Source: Entrophospora sp. SA101
Taxonomy: Eukaryota > Glomeromycota > Glomeromycetes > Entrophosporales > Entrophosporaceae
Assembly (NCBI GenBank): GCA_958430865.1
Contig: CAUDNR010004478.1
Coordinates: 29,884-50,814 of the forward strand
DNA length: 20,931 nt
Direction: 5' to 3'
Below, one piece after another: positions 13,812-20,931 of the stretch. A program made the translations under genes and the position numbers. The notes under the pieces were generated by a model, which was not told where the DNA came from, ran no database searches, and saw only the letters and a program-made list of their open reading frames with translations. Numbering within the stretch: the stretch's first letter is position 1; each line of letters opens with the position of its first letter.

Positions 13812-14040
13812 TAATATAAAGGAAGGTCTTGTGATACTCTAATAAATAATACCATTCCGAAAGAAGACATTTATTGTTGATCAATTGTTGTATTAGCCAC
13901 ATTCCAAATTTGGAAAGATCCCTGACTGAATTAACAATCAACCCCGATCTAATTTTACAATAATTCATTGCCTATTAAATATAAAACCAATTAGTATTAT
14001 GTAATACAGTATTGTTTATTTTGTTTAAATAACAACTACC

Positions 14041-14337
14041 AACCTCATCAAAAAAGGCTTTTCCTGGATTACTTGAATTGTTTAAACTTTTTAATACTAC
14101 TCCCCAGCTTGCTGAATAACTAGATTACTTTTTATTTTCATTTTAATCATTTATATAACCTCTTGTCCATTCTGCAGTAAAAATCGAACTAAATCCACCT
14201 TCTGTCAACTTTGTTACATAATCAAATTGCTCAAAAGGTATCCATTCTAAAATATAGCCTGGCAGAGATGATTTCATTTGACATTGTTGAATAAAATCAT
14301 CAATTATGTTATTCACAGATGTCCAAGTGGTGAAAAG
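14041..14337 (-). pseudogene. Protein kinase pseudogene (Rhizophagus-type expanded family), N-lobe only
   Basis: The minus strand reads TWTSVNNIIDDFIQQCQMKS, then YILEWIPFEQFDYVTKLTEG, GFSSIFTAEW and finally VVLKSLNNSSNPGKAFFDEV. This is the N-lobe of the kinase family that is massively expanded in Rhizophagus: the 'NWTSGN..ID.FIQ' leader, 'EWIPY..F', the Gly-rich loop (EGGFS.I) and the beta-3 Lys in VVLKSL. Two in-frame stops interrupt it, TAA at 14143-14145 (after GYIND) and TAA at 14125-14127. No helix C, HRD or DFG segment follows, and upstream the reading ends where the foldback element begins (about 14340). It cannot encode a working kinase. Family recognition is confident; whether a transposon captured it or it decayed in place is open. 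Confidence 0.85.
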
Positions 14338-14339
14338 AC

Positions 14340-15557
14340 TAAAGCTCCAAAACAGGCCAGGCTAACCTGAAAGTTTTTGGGTCGGGTTTGGGTTTTGGTT
14401 GGGACCAAACCGAAAAACCTGAACCTTGACCCAAAACCTGAAAACTTTTTGGGCTGTACCAATTATACTTGAGATCAAAATTATTAAATTGCAATTAAAA
14501 ATCCTAAAAATTTGCATTGCACCACCTATCATAATTTTATACAATTGACACAAGATGCAATTCGTGATGCAAGTCTCAATTCATGGTGCAAATATGATTC
14601 ATGATAATTTATTAGCTAACAAAACCTTTTTAGCTATGAAGCATTGATGTTACATTAAAAATTAATAAATTAAAAAGTTTTCATGCAAATAAATAAAGAG
14701 TTTTATATGTGGTTAAAATTTGAATTAATTCATACACACATCATGATTGTATTTTGTGCAGTGATGGTGGCTGAAATTATTTTAACAAATCTGAATTAGT
14801 TTATCTATAGAAATTAGGAATTTAGGCTCCTAAACTGGTGACGAAACTTAAATTATGGGCAAACTCCTAAACTGTGGTTAAATTGTCAAACCTATGACCA
14901 AAGTTTTATGATAAATAAAACGGATTTATCGAAGTGCCGTCCAATCATATGCTGGACATGTAATCTATATAGTTGTATTTTTTATTAATATATTTATTAA
15001 AAAAGATTATGATTATCACAAAAATAATGTCATTTTTGACCCAATTCATTTTGTAATAAAACAAATCAATTCTTTTTTGTTCAATAAAACACTTTTGTGG
15101 TTGGAAATTAAACAGTAGAGTTTAATTGACTGTTCAGTTTTCACCTGCAGTTTAGGTTTTGCCAACTTCACCGCAAAATTTGGCCTAAACTATGATTAGT
15201 TCCAGCCATCATCCACCAGCCTTGTGTCTTTAAATATGTATTGTGTCACAAATTGTCTTGAATTATGCCTTACATCACAAATTGCCTTGAGTTACATCTT
15301 GCATTATGAATTGAGTTCTACATCTCTTGCATCATAAATTGTGTTTAGCATCACACATGACACAAATTACAGCTTTTAAACCACTATAACTGTTTCGCCT
15401 TTTATATTTAATTAATTATTATTATCTGAATTTATGTAAATCACAAATTTTCTTATTAACCCGTAATCGACCCGAAAATTTTGGGTCGGGTTCGGGCCGG
15501 TCTCGGGTTTGCCTTTAAAAGATTCGGGCCAAGCCCGAACCCGACCTGTTAGGAGCT
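14340..15557. mobile_element. 1.2-kb nested foldback element (GGGTCGGG type)
   Basis: The start taaagctccaaaacagg (14340-14356) is mirrored at the end by cctgttaggagcttta (about 15542-15557). Just inside both ends are GC-rich degenerate runs: gggtcgggtttgggttttgg at about 14380, and aacccgacc/gggtcgggttcgggccgg at 15465-15545. Further in, cacaagatgcaattcgtgat (about 14548) is mirrored near 15290-15350 by sequence whose reverse complement reads acacaatttatgatgcaag. Cctaaact words near 14830-14872 face gtttagg words near 15150-15195. The centre is near 14950. No coding capacity and no clear target duplication were found. Confidence 0.65.
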
Positions 15558-15835
15558 TTATATATTTACAAATAATTTTAAATAGAAAAGATCATCACGC
15601 CATTATACATATTAATGTTCAAAAAGTTGCATAATGCCCATCATAGATGTCCTGCCACTATGGTATTATATAACAGGTAATATACCACATGGTATGATAA
15701 ATATCCCAACCCTAACTTGAAGTATATATCAAAAACAGGAATGATAGAGGTTTCATCCAATGAATAATATTCAGTGAATATTTGGTTAATTGGATATTTG
15801 ATTTTGTCATTGATTGATTAACAATATAATAAATA

Positions 15836-16077
15836 AGGCATCAAACAGATCTGGTTTAAGCTGATCTGAGCTGAAATCTGTTTAAGCTGAACTGAACTGA
15901 TCTGGTTCTTTAAATACTGAATCTGATCTGATCTGGAATCTGAGGCCTGATCTGAGATATTATGTATATATAATAATAATAAAATTTATAAAAAATCATT
16001 TATGAAAGAAATTATGAATTAAGAATTTTTATCTGATCTGATCTGATCTGGTTTTGATCTGATCTGTTCAGAGCCTT
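15836..16077. mobile_element. (CTGAT)n foldback element, ~240 bp
   Basis: Degenerate gatctgatctg words fill 15847-15955 and 16030-16073 around an AT-rich centre. The tips are imperfect inverted repeats: left aaggcatcaaacagatctgg, and right, inverted, aaggctctgaacagatcaga. ATAATAAAT stands directly outside both tips (about 15827-15835 and 16079-16087), a possible 9-bp target duplication, although AT-rich enough to be chance. Confidence 0.6.
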
Positions 16078-16236
16078 AATAATAAATTAAAATGAATATT
16101 CACTGAATAACTGATAATCAATAACTTGTGAATTGAAATAAAATTTGCTCAAATCAATTAAACTCTCATTTAATTAATTAAAATGGAAGAAGAGCCTCAG
16201 TCATTATAATAGGAGAAAGTAATAATACGAACATGA

Positions 16237-16458
16237 GAAGGGGGAGAATTCTGCTGCTCATATTTTGAAGAAAAGAAAAGTAAAAGTGGTTCTAAGAAGT
16301 CAAGTTGGGTATGGAACTTGATGGAAGAAACTGAAGATGGAGGAAAATCTAAAGGGGTTATTTGTCAAATCAATGTCTCTGAAGTTTTGATATTATTGTA
16401 CATTGTAATGTTGTGGTGCATAATGGCTGAATCCGTTGGCTCTATGGAAACAGGTTAA
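16237..16458 (+). pseudogene. BED-zinc-finger-like fragment (hAT transposase remnant)
   Basis: An open frame from after TGA 16234-16236 to TAA 16456-16458 reads EGGEFCCSYFEEKKSKSGSK, then KSSWVWNLMEETEDGGKSKG and VICQINVSEVL. The pattern of a basic leader, then S-W-V-W-x-x-x-x-x, about 14 residues and V-x-C-Q-I resembles the start of BED zinc fingers of hAT-type transposases and related Rhizophagus proteins. The second Cys and the H/H pair are missing, and the remainder (LILLYIVMLW) is hydrophobic and looks like non-coding sequence in frame. There is no suitable start codon. It is at best a decayed fragment; chance similarity cannot be excluded. Confidence 0.4.
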
Positions 16459-16700
16459 GGTCTTTATTTGAATAAAACAAACAATTCAAATAAAATGAAT
16501 AATTCAAAGCAGATAATATAACTGATAGTAATAGTAATGGTTAGAGTCAGTGTATTTAGGCAAGAGGACTTATTAAAATTGTGGTTCATTATCTCATTTC
16601 ATTCCATTTTTCTTTTCTTTTCTTTAGTCAATTAATAGTTGTGGTGCAACAGTTGAATCTTGATTCAACAGATTGAGGTCAAGAATGATTTAATAAATAA
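16411..16700. repeat. Two diverged ~60-bp direct repeats
   Basis: GTTGTGGTGCA followed by ggctgaatcc...acaggttaaggtctttatttgaataaa (about 16411-16475) is echoed at about 16638-16702 by GTTGTGGTGCA followed by gttgaatcttgattcaacagattgaggtcaagaatgatttaataaataaa. Alignment by eye is partial. Confidence 0.45.
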
Positions 16701-16788
16701 AATTCTTCTTAATATAACGGATTTTTGGAAAAAATTTCTTAATTGCTCCCATACTAACACTATTTACTAAACTGAGACTCACTGTGTA

Positions 16789-17363
16789 ATTAGTTTTCCT
16801 TGTAGTGATAATAATAATAATAGTGATAGATGTATATTTTCTTTTCTACAAGCAATTCGAATAAGAATTTTTTGTTTTATTTTTTTTTATTAAACTGTTT
16901 TTAATTAATTCTAGATTAAATAATAAAGATTTTATAGCAGAATGAAGCAGAATTGCAAATAAAATAGGCAGAACTTAAGCAGAAATGTGTTTTTAAACAC
17001 AGATTCTTAGTATGACTGCTGGTAGATTTGATAATCATGTAGTTATCTGCAAAAATATGCACAGTATTCTGTGAAACCATGAGAATATTCGAAAATATCC
17101 ACAAATTTGCACAGCAATATTATTAAAATATCTGAATCCATATTTATTCATTTGATGAATGATATATTTATAGTAAATAAATATAGAAAAAAATTAATAC
17201 TATTATGTTCATTCATGTTAAATGCATTTTATTTTTGCCATATTTCTATATATATAAATTAACATGCATAAATATATTAACCACATATCCAAAAAAAATT
17301 TTTATGCATATAATTTTTGCATTTTTAATGCTATTTTTTTAACCACATAACCAATTTTCAAGG
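16789..17363. other. AT-rich spacer, no gene seen
   Basis: It holds short repeated words (gcagaa near 16937-16985; aaccacata near 17278 and 17340, the latter shared with the adjacent tandem repeat) and palindromes such as gcaaaaatatgc near 17050. The minus-strand frame here is Phe/Ile/Cys-rich and does not look coding. Confidence 0.45.
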
Positions 17364-17567
17364 ATTAATTATCAAATCATTCGATTTTTTTTAATCGAAC
17401 CACATATTCATAATTCATTATTTTTTTCCAACTGACTACAATTAATTATCAAATCATTCAATTTTTTTCAATCAAACCACATATTCATAATTCATTATTT
17501 TGTTCCAACTGACTACAATTAATTATCAAATCATTCAATTTTTTTTAAACCAAACCACATATTCATA
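17364..17567. repeat. 77-bp tandem repeat, 2.6 copies
   Basis: The word attaattatcaaatcattc starts at 17364, 17441 and 17518, an exact 77-bp period. Each unit goes on to aaccacatattcata and ttccaactgactaca. The third copy stops at the TA where the next element begins, and degenerate pieces of the unit (taattcatta, tcaaatcattcaatt) reappear beyond that element near 17910-17975. Confidence 0.85.
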
Positions 17568-17876
17568 CAGTTGAACCCTCATTTCAATGGATTATAATTA
17601 AATTCACATTTAATGGATTATAATTAAATTCACATTTAATGGATTATAATTAAATTCACATTTAATGAATTATAATTAAATTTGCATTTAACAAATTATA
17701 ATTAAATTTGCATTTAACGGATTATAATTAAATTTGCATTTCAACAGATTTTTAAAAACCTTGTTACATGTTACGAAAACATAATAATCCAATGTGATTA
17801 ACATAATTTCGTTTTGATGGATTTTGAACAAAATTTTCTTATATGTCCAGCCACTTCATTGAAACAAGGTTTGATG
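17568..17876. mobile_element. 309-bp pogo-like MITE inserted in the 77-bp repeat
   Basis: The left end CAGTTGAACCCTCATTTCAA (17568-17587) is of the classic pogo/Tigger terminal type. The right end, read inverted, is CATCAAACCTTGTTTCAATG (17857-17876). TA stands on both sides (17566-17567 and 17877-17878). It interrupts the third copy of the 77-bp repeat. There is no coding sequence. Confidence 0.7.
17591..17746. repeat. 26-bp tandem repeat, exactly six copies, inside the MITE
   Basis: The word attataattaaatt starts at 17591, 17617, 17643, 17669, 17695 and 17721, a perfect 26-bp period. Copies 1-3 end in cacatttaatgg; later ones in tgcatttaac. The unit's catttaatgg end copies the catttcaatgg inside the element's own terminal repeat. 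Confidence 0.95.
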
Positions 17877-18200
17877 TATTTCAAACCATACGATTCCATC
17901 TATTTTCAAATAATTCATTAATCTTATTTTGACTGATTTGGGGTTAATTCATAAGTTTATCAAATCATTCAATTATTATTTTTTTATTAAATTAATTAAG
18001 ATTGCTTTTATTCTTCATTATTTTTAACTACATGTCAATGTATTTACTATTTTTAAATGTAATGATATATAAAATAAAACATGCTTTTTAAAAAGATATA
18101 AATATAGGAGAATTTTCTTGAATTGAAATCAAATTAATTCTTGTATTAATTCTTTATATTCTTTATATTCTTAATTAGTCAATTTTTTATAATCAATAAA

Positions 18201-18332
18201 ATGAACCCTGAAACTATTGCAAACATTTTACTTGTTGATTTACATTCTTGTATTGAACATAATTTATCTCAAATTTCCAATATCATTGAACATATGGTGT
18301 GGGACCTCTTAAACCACCAATTTTGCATGTGA
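18201..18332 (+). pseudogene. Unrecognised 43-residue ORF, perhaps the 5' end of a broken gene
   Basis: ATG at 18201 to TGA at 18330 encodes MNPETIANILLVDLHSCIEH followed by NLSQISNIIEH and a short tail. The first 31 residues have a balanced amphipathic, protein-like composition, unlike the surrounding AT-rich noise. The last dozen residues fall inside the hairpin element that starts near 18300, so the frame may be the first exon of a gene cut by that insertion. No family is recognised. It could also be a chance frame. Confidence 0.25.
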
Positions 18333-18468
18333 TTTTTAAAAGAAAAGAAGTTCATTTCTGTATATTATTTTTAAAAAAATAGCTCTGTTATGACATAGAT
18401 TAGGACCCAAGCTTTAATGTGACAGAGAGTTTTTTTCAAAATATTGGTGGGTTGTTGAGTTCTGTTCC
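18300..18468. mobile_element. MITE-like hairpin, ~170 bp
   Basis: The left end (18301-18324, ggacctcttaaaccaccaat...) resembles the inverted right end (18437-18468), sharing ...accaccaattttg versus ...acccaccaatattttg. A second, inner pair, ctctgttatgacat (about 18383) and atgtgacagag (about 18417), nests within it. A clear target duplication was not found. Confidence 0.5.
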
Positions 18469-18478
18469 TTTTTAGTAC

Positions 18479-18609
18479 GTACATATGTAAACTCGATAAG
18501 TCGGCCAAAATTTTCTCCCCATTTTCTTAATATTTAAGTAATTTAATTCGATAAGTCGGTCATACGAGCACACCCCCACATGAACGACTTATCGAGTTTA
18601 CATATGTAC
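18479..18609. repeat. Perfect 25-bp inverted repeat, 81-bp spacer
   Basis: The arm 18479-18503 (gtacatatgtaaactcgata...) is the exact reverse complement of 18585-18609. The spacer holds a third copy of the core as ttcgataagtcggtca (about 18547-18562), in the orientation of the left arm. TA-flanked palindromic tips suggest a very short MITE. Confidence 0.9.
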
Positions 18610-18641
18610 ATGTATTTTACTATGTTCGCGAGGAATTGGGC
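18607..18641 (-). repeat. Dispersed ~35-bp repeat, second copy at 13596-13630
   Basis: The reverse complement of this stretch contains caattcctcgcgaacatag then taaaatacatgt. The other copy reads caaattcctcgtgagcatag then taaagtacatgt, on the plus strand inside the 429-bp MITE. Confidence 0.65.
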
Positions 18642-18898
18642 GCTTAAATTTTGGCGGAAATTATGACATCTGCAGATCCTTCTATAAAAATCGTCATTAA
18701 CGCGTCAATATTTTTATTTTACTCATTCCAATAATAATAAATTTACATATTAGTTAAATATGCAAGTTAATGTCGTGTAGCATTACGGATTTAAAAATAT
18801 TGTTGCATTTTTAGATGATGTGAAGATTTTAAAAGTCGACACATTTTTAATTTGGTCCGCAAATAGTTCTGAAACTCAGTAAATAATAATAATTAGTT
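18642..18898. other. Spacer, nothing recognised
   Basis: No frame or repeat of note was seen. A tttggcggaaa word lies at about 18650, but no function is claimed for it. Confidence 0.4.
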
Positions 18899-18899
18899 A

Positions 18900-19050
18900 T
18901 TTTTCGCAACACATTACCAAATTCGATTACTTCATTTTCGCGGCACTAAATTCATTTTTCGCAATACATTACCAAATTCAATTACTTTATTTTTCACGAC
19001 ACATAACACAACTAAACTCAGAAAAAATTATTTTGCGGCAAATTACTAAA
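18900..19050. repeat. 55-bp tandem repeat, 2-3 degenerate copies
   Basis: The word tttttcgcaa followed by cattaccaaattc recurs at 18900 and 18955. A worn third copy (ttttgcggcaaattactaa) is near 19029. Confidence 0.7.
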
Positions 19051-19140
19051 TATTATTATGTAATACAATTAAGTAAGGGTCGACAAATTTTCACCCAATC
19101 CAAGCTACGTTTTCAAAACGTGATGTTCAATCTTTTAACA

Positions 19141-19290
19141 GGGGTATCTGGGTGGTTTGATGGTTAAGTGTAAACCCAATTTTAATTAGCAAATTAGGCT
19201 ATGGTTTACCGGTTCCTTAGGGTCAACGTCTCAATAATAATGTTAGTCATTGTTATAGGTCCTTGGATTGGTTGAAAATTTTTATCACTA
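19141..19290 (+). mobile_element. tRNA-derived SINE-like sequence
   Basis: GGGTGGTTTGATGGTTAAGTG (about 19150-19170) resembles a tRNA D-arm/A-box region. CGGTTCCTTAGGGTC (about 19209-19223) sits where a worn B box would be. Between them, cccaatttTAATTAGCaaattagg can form a hairpin. No acceptor stem closes, so it is not a functional tRNA. The sequence runs on to ggtccttggattgg (about 19258). The SINE call is inferred from the box-like words and needs copies elsewhere in the genome to confirm it. Confidence 0.4.
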
Positions 19291-19556
19291 TTATTTATAG
19301 CTCGATATAGTTATAATCATATAACGAATGAAATCAATTATGAAAATAACCTACTTTTTAAGTTTTGTGTACTCGTTGCATTTTTTCAATACGACAAAAT
19401 TTCGCAGATCAACAGTATATAAACTGATAGTCGATGATATTTTTGGAAATAAACATTGTTATTTTTCATCTTTTTTTTAATCCATTATTATAATGTCATT
19501 GTTTATCATAAATAAAATCAATTCTTTTGAGACAAATTATCAAAAAAGAATAAAAA
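19291..19556. promoter_or_regulatory. 5' flank of the peroxidase gene, no clear motif
   Basis: AT-rich sequence up to the ATG at 19557, which sits in an A-rich context (aaaaaatgg). A TATATAA at about 19416-19422 lies 135-140 bp upstream and is a possible TATA box, but such words are frequent in this DNA. Confidence 0.25.
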
Positions 19557-20931
19557 ATGGAAATGTTTTACAATCATCGAAGAGGAAGGGGAAATTTATC
19601 AATTCAATTTCATCTTCTGCTAATAATATTATTATTCATAATATTTTTACTGTTACCATGTAAAGTGGAGTCTCGACTTACAGATGGTAGTGATAATAAT
19701 TTAAATAATCCAACTTCTGGTACTCCAAAACAATATTTTCAAATGAAATATCCACCTGAACCTTTTTTTGGGTAATTGGATCGTTTTAGTACTGTTATTT
19801 AAATCATTTACTAAATAAATAAATAATGAATTGATTATTTTTTTTTATGAACAATATTAGCCCAGATGGAGATTCAATGATAAAAACACCTTCTGATATT
19901 GTTGACACTGATCCGACACAACCAGTACCCAAGTGTACTGATCCATTACCAGCTAATACTTATCCAATGCCAAGATGCATCTCTAATATTATATCTAATT
20001 ATCGTTTAAATCAGTTTGATGTTGGAAAGACAATGAGCTATCGATCTAAAAGACTAACTAGTCATTTGGTAAAAATTTTTTTTAACAATTGTATTTATTT
20101 TCTCAAATTGATTTTTGAATTAATTAATTTTTTTCTTTCTAGACTACTTTTTTTGCTCAATTTGTTAGTTATGATATTAGCAGTTCTCAAAACAATGCAC
20201 AACCAAGTCATAAATTGCATATACCATCTGATGATGCAACATATAATTCATATAATTCAGTAACATCATTACCAGGTCAATTGAGTAATTTGAAGTCAAT
20301 TCCTTTTAATCGATCAGATTTTCTTCCTGCTACTACACAAACACCAAAGCGTACTGGTTACAATAATGCAACTCCTTTTCTAGACTTGAGTTCTATTTAT
20401 GGTATTACTAATGAAAATGCAAAAAATCTTCGTGAGGGTAATAAAGGAAAATTAAAGACTAGTGGAAATATAAATGACCCTTACCCATTTAAGGATCCAA
20501 CAACAGGAAATTATATTGTTGGTGCTAGTTCTGCACGATCAAATAATATTTTTATAATGGCTATTCACACTATTTGGTTGCGTGAACATAATAGATTATG
20601 TGATGAACTTTATGAAAAAAATGGTGATGCATGGACTGATGATCAATATTTTGAAGAGGCTGTAGGTTTTTATATTTAATAATGATAGTAATATAATAAT
20701 AATAAATTTTTAAAAATTTTTTTAAATTAAATTAGAGGAAATGGAATATTGCATTTTACCAAAGAGTTGTTACAGAAGAATATCTTGGAGTTGTACTGGG
20801 TAAACCACTGCCACCATATCAAAAATATGATCCAAATCTAACTCCAGGAATTGATGTTTTTTTTGCAACAATAACATTCAGATATGGTCATAGTGAGCTG
20901 AGTGATTTTTATCAAATTCATGATGATTATG
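19557..20931 (+). CDS. Animal-type haem peroxidase family protein, 5' part, runs off the right edge
   Basis: Exons: 19557-19771, 19861-20068, 20143-20661 and 20736 onward (open), giving the first ~379 residues. Residues about 18-40 are a hydrophobic stretch (LLLIILLFIIFLLLP) after a basic start: a signal peptide or anchor, so the product is probably secreted or membrane-bound. Family landmarks in order are CTDPLPANTYPMPRC, FFAQFVSYD (about 144-152), TPFLDLSSIYG (218-228), ARSNN then HTIWLREHNR (about 272-292), EYLGVVLGKPLPPY, and TFRYGHSEL with the proximal haem His near 366. The Arg of ARSN aligns with the catalytic Arg of myeloperoxidase-type enzymes. The usual QFLDHD reads QFVSYD here, so the distal His and the haem-linked Asp are replaced, and the Glu after the Arg is Asn. 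Dual-oxidase peroxidase-like domains show similar losses. The C-terminus is unseen, so a Duox-like fusion cannot be excluded. Confidence 0.9.

Larger units (their letters stand above)
12760..16786. mobile_element. Candidate 4.0-kb TIR-bounded pogo-like element with nested insertions
   Basis: CACAGTGAGTCT at 12760-12771 is repeated inverted as AGACTCACTGTG at 16775-16786, and TA flanks both ends (12758-12759 and 16787-16788), as expected for Tc1/mariner-pogo insertions. Inside each end there is a further shared block: ttttttccagaaaatttatccgttaaat on the left, and the reverse complement of ataacggatttttggaaaaaatt on the right, where about 25 extra bases separate it from the tip. The left end also contains a perfect 12-bp hairpin, ATTTAACGGATA (12774-12785) with TATCCGTTAAAT (12802-12813). 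No intact transposase is present. The interior is a mosaic described in separate entries. Confidence 0.65.

Noticed and set aside
14362..14553. 63-residue minus-strand ORF ending in NPNPTQKLSG
   Set aside because: It is translated from the GGGTTTGGG foldback arm and is not protein-like.
16916..17104. 62-residue minus-strand ORF
   Set aside because: Hydrophobic AT-driven composition, no start context, no recognisable motif.
17591..17746. CRISPR-like array
   Set aside because: Contiguous 26-bp units without unique spacers, in a eukaryotic context; it is a tandem repeat inside a MITE.
19141..19223. Functional tRNA gene
   Set aside because: No acceptor stem pairing and a worn B box; kept only as SINE-like.

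Overview
This window reads as nuclear DNA of a very AT-rich eukaryote with many short AT-rich introns. The best fit is an arbuscular mycorrhizal fungus of the Glomeromycotina, close to Rhizophagus. The evidence is three housekeeping genes with 50-130 bp GT-AG introns, fungal-type orthologues, a decayed copy of the kinase family that is expanded in these fungi, and long intergenic stretches of decayed DNA transposons and foldback repeats. The species call is an inference; no search was possible.

Layout. 1-513: 3' end of a ClpB-class AAA+ disaggregase, probably mitochondrial Hsp78. 514-2584: repeat-rich spacer with a PIF1/Helitron-type helicase fragment and an 18-bp perfect hairpin. 2585-6508: complete 17-exon NSUN2/Trm4 tRNA m5C methyltransferase. 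It has one intron with no usable GT-AG boundary, exactly at the PC catalytic motif, and an acidic insert that has duplicated in tandem. 6509-10857: intergenic, with a TA-flanked pogo-like element, a GGTTCGG-type foldback region, a hexamer microsatellite, a solo TIR hairpin and a 15-bp minisatellite. 10858-12287: complete 8-exon Tls1/C9orf78-family splicing-factor gene. 12288-12757: spacer. 12760-16786: a candidate 4.0-kb TIR-bounded region flanked by TA. It holds a nested 429-bp MITE, a stop-containing kinase pseudogene, a 1.2-kb foldback element abutting that pseudogene, a CTGAT-type foldback element and a BED-zinc-finger-like fragment. 16789-18610: a 77-bp tandem repeat invaded by a 309-bp MITE that contains six exact-period 26-bp repeats, then two further hairpins. 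18611-19556: a 55-bp repeat and a tRNA-derived SINE-like sequence. 19557-20931 (open at the right edge): 5' part of an animal-type haem peroxidase that keeps the proximal His and catalytic Arg but lacks the distal His.

The four genes do not form a pathway; they are ordinary chromosomal neighbours, all on the plus strand. The tRNA methyltransferase and the splicing factor are core RNA-metabolism genes, the disaggregase is a stress and protein-quality gene, and the peroxidase is probably secreted or membrane-anchored. No prokaryotic-type operon, CRISPR array, rRNA or functional tRNA gene was seen. The most unusual material is the repeat architecture between genes, the NSUN2 intron and the peroxidase active site.
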